Assembly: GCA_947478535.1 (NCBI GenBank)
Contig: CANJXD010000280.1
Coordinates: 1 to 7,468 of the forward strand
From: Acetobacteraceae bacterium
GTDB lineage: Bacteria > Pseudomonadota > Alphaproteobacteria > Acetobacterales > Acetobacteraceae
DNA length: 7,468 nt
Direction of reading: 5' to 3'
The notes under the pieces were generated by a model, which worked only from the letters and a program-made list of their open reading frames with translations, was not told where the DNA came from and ran no database searches. Shown in pieces: positions 6,868-7,468 of the stretch; position 1 is the stretch's first letter; every line of letters begins with the position of its first letter. The translations under genes were made by a program, and so were the position numbers.

Positions 6868-6887
6868 GCCGGCGGGACGCCGCCGGC
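6868..6887 (-). other. Intercistronic hairpin between FDH beta and gamma genes
   Basis: GCCGGCGG and CCGCCGGC form a perfect 8-base stem with a four-base loop (CGTC on the minus strand), inside the 62-base gap between the beta stop and the gamma start. It ends five bases before the gamma ribosome binding site and has no following T-run, so it is unlikely to terminate transcription. It may stabilise the beta mRNA or tune gamma translation; function is inference. Confidence 0.4.
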
Positions 6888-6911
6888 GCCCCACCGCATC
6901 CTGTCGCCCGA

Positions 6912-7468
6912 TCAGGCGCCCACGGTCTCACGATAAGCGGTGCGCCAGCCCCAGGCGCCGGCGCCGTAGCCGCGCTTCGACACACGCTCGCGGTAGATGG
7001 TGGCGATCATCTCGCCATCGCCCGCCAGCAGCGCCTTGGTGGAGCACATCTCGGCACAGAGCGGCAGCTTGCCTTCCGCGATGCGGTTGGCGCCGTACTG
7101 CGCGTATTCCGCCGCGGTGTTGTCGGCCTGCGGGCCACCGGCGCAATAGGTGCACTTGTCCATCTTGCCGCGGCCACCGAAGTTGCCGACGCGCGGATAC
7201 TGCGGCGCCCCGAACGGGCAGGCGTAGAAGCAGTAGCCGCAGCCGATGCACAGGTCCTTGTCATGCAACACGATGGCATCCGCCGTCGTGTAGAAGCAGG
7301 AGACCGGACAGACCGCCGCGCAGGGCGCATCCGTGCAGTGCATGCAGGCCATCGAGATCGAGCGTTCGCCAGGGCGGCCATCATTGATGGTCACCACGCG
7401 ACGGCGATTGATGCCCCAGGGCACCTCGTGCTCGTTCTTGCAGGCCGTGACGCAGGCGTTGCATTCGA
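6912..7468 (-). CDS. fdh3B: Formate dehydrogenase FDH3-type beta subunit, four-cluster ferredoxin; 5' end cut by window edge
   Basis: The frame runs in from the right edge and stops at 6912, giving 184 complete codons; roughly the first 15 residues, with further cluster cysteines, are missing. An internal GTG at 7424 is not the start, because CNACVTACKNEHEV upstream of it is clearly part of the family. The protein carries electrons from the catalytic molybdenum subunit through four [4Fe-4S] clusters to the cytochrome b. Visible cysteine groups (fragment numbering): C2, C5, C9; C41, C44, C49, C53; C73, C76, C79, C83; C105, C108, C137, C141. Diagnostic stretches include VPWGINRRRVVT (15-26), LCIGCGYCFYACPFGAPQYP (72-91), KMDKCTYCAGG (101-111) and LPLCAEMCSTKALLAGDG (134-151). 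It has no C-terminal membrane helix, unlike E. coli FdnH (about 294 residues), and matches the short FDH3 type of about 200 residues. The catalytic alpha gene is expected upstream, right of the window. Confidence 0.94.
   Translation of the reverse strand, partial: ECNACVTACKNEHEVPWGINRRRVVTINDGRPGERSISMACMHCTDAPCAAVCPVSCFYTTADAIVLHDKDLCIGCGYCFYACPFGAPQYPRVGNFGGRGKMDKCTYCAGGPQADNTAAEYAQYGANRIAEGKLPLCAEMCSTKALLAGDGEMIATIYRERVSKRGYGAGAWGWRTAYRETVGA

Noticed and set aside
6850..6894. Alternative longer starts for the gamma subunit at 6894 or 6855
   Set aside because: Starting at 6894 would read through the intercistronic hairpin and add an Arg-rich head before the signal peptide. The site at 6855 touches the ribosome binding sequence; 6849 has proper spacing.
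5720..6985. Long in-frame upstream extension of mobB (594 residues in total), a possible fusion
   Set aside because: The extension is a different frame of the gamma gene on the same strand and crosses the terminator. MobB is complete from 5719.

Overview
The window reads as chromosome of a high-GC (visibly about two thirds G+C) alphaproteobacterium. Protein style (HflK with a Gly/Pro/Trp-rich head, the Mrp form, FDH3-type formate dehydrogenase subunits) fits Rhodospirillales, perhaps Acetobacteraceae; this placement is inference from recalled family resemblance, not from a search.

Layout. (1) Positions 1-822, minus strand: 5' part of hflK, a membrane protease regulator; its 3' end lies outside the window. 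(2) 823-1054: a 232-base divergent intergenic region with one clean dyad next to the hflK ribosome binding site. (3) 1055-2197, plus: mrp/apbC, an Fe-S cluster carrier ATPase. (4) 2256-3934, plus: fdhD, mobA and a 41-residue membrane-anchored small protein. (5) 3941-7468, minus (read right to left): formate dehydrogenase beta subunit (5' end outside the window), cytochrome b gamma subunit, an intrinsic terminator, mobB and moeA. The two groups converge with six bases between their stop codons.

Function. Everything from 2256 to 7468 except the small protein can be tied to a membrane-bound, molybdenum (or tungsten) formate dehydrogenase. MoeA inserts the metal into molybdopterin, MobA (perhaps helped by MobB) adds GMP to make the guanine dinucleotide cofactor, and FdhD transfers sulfur to the cofactor before insertion into the catalytic alpha subunit, which is expected just beyond the right edge. 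Electrons from formate would pass through the four Fe-S clusters of the beta subunit to the hemes of the gamma subunit and then to quinone. Mrp could supply Fe-S clusters, but its link to this module is only positional.

The points most worth a second look are the 41-residue protein at the end of the fdhD-mobA group, the altered cysteine pattern of FdhD, a strong terminator placed just before mobB, and GC-rich hairpins in the mrp-fdhD and fdhB-fdhC gaps. I see no mobile element, CRISPR array, tRNA or rRNA, and no clear evidence of a wholly new system.
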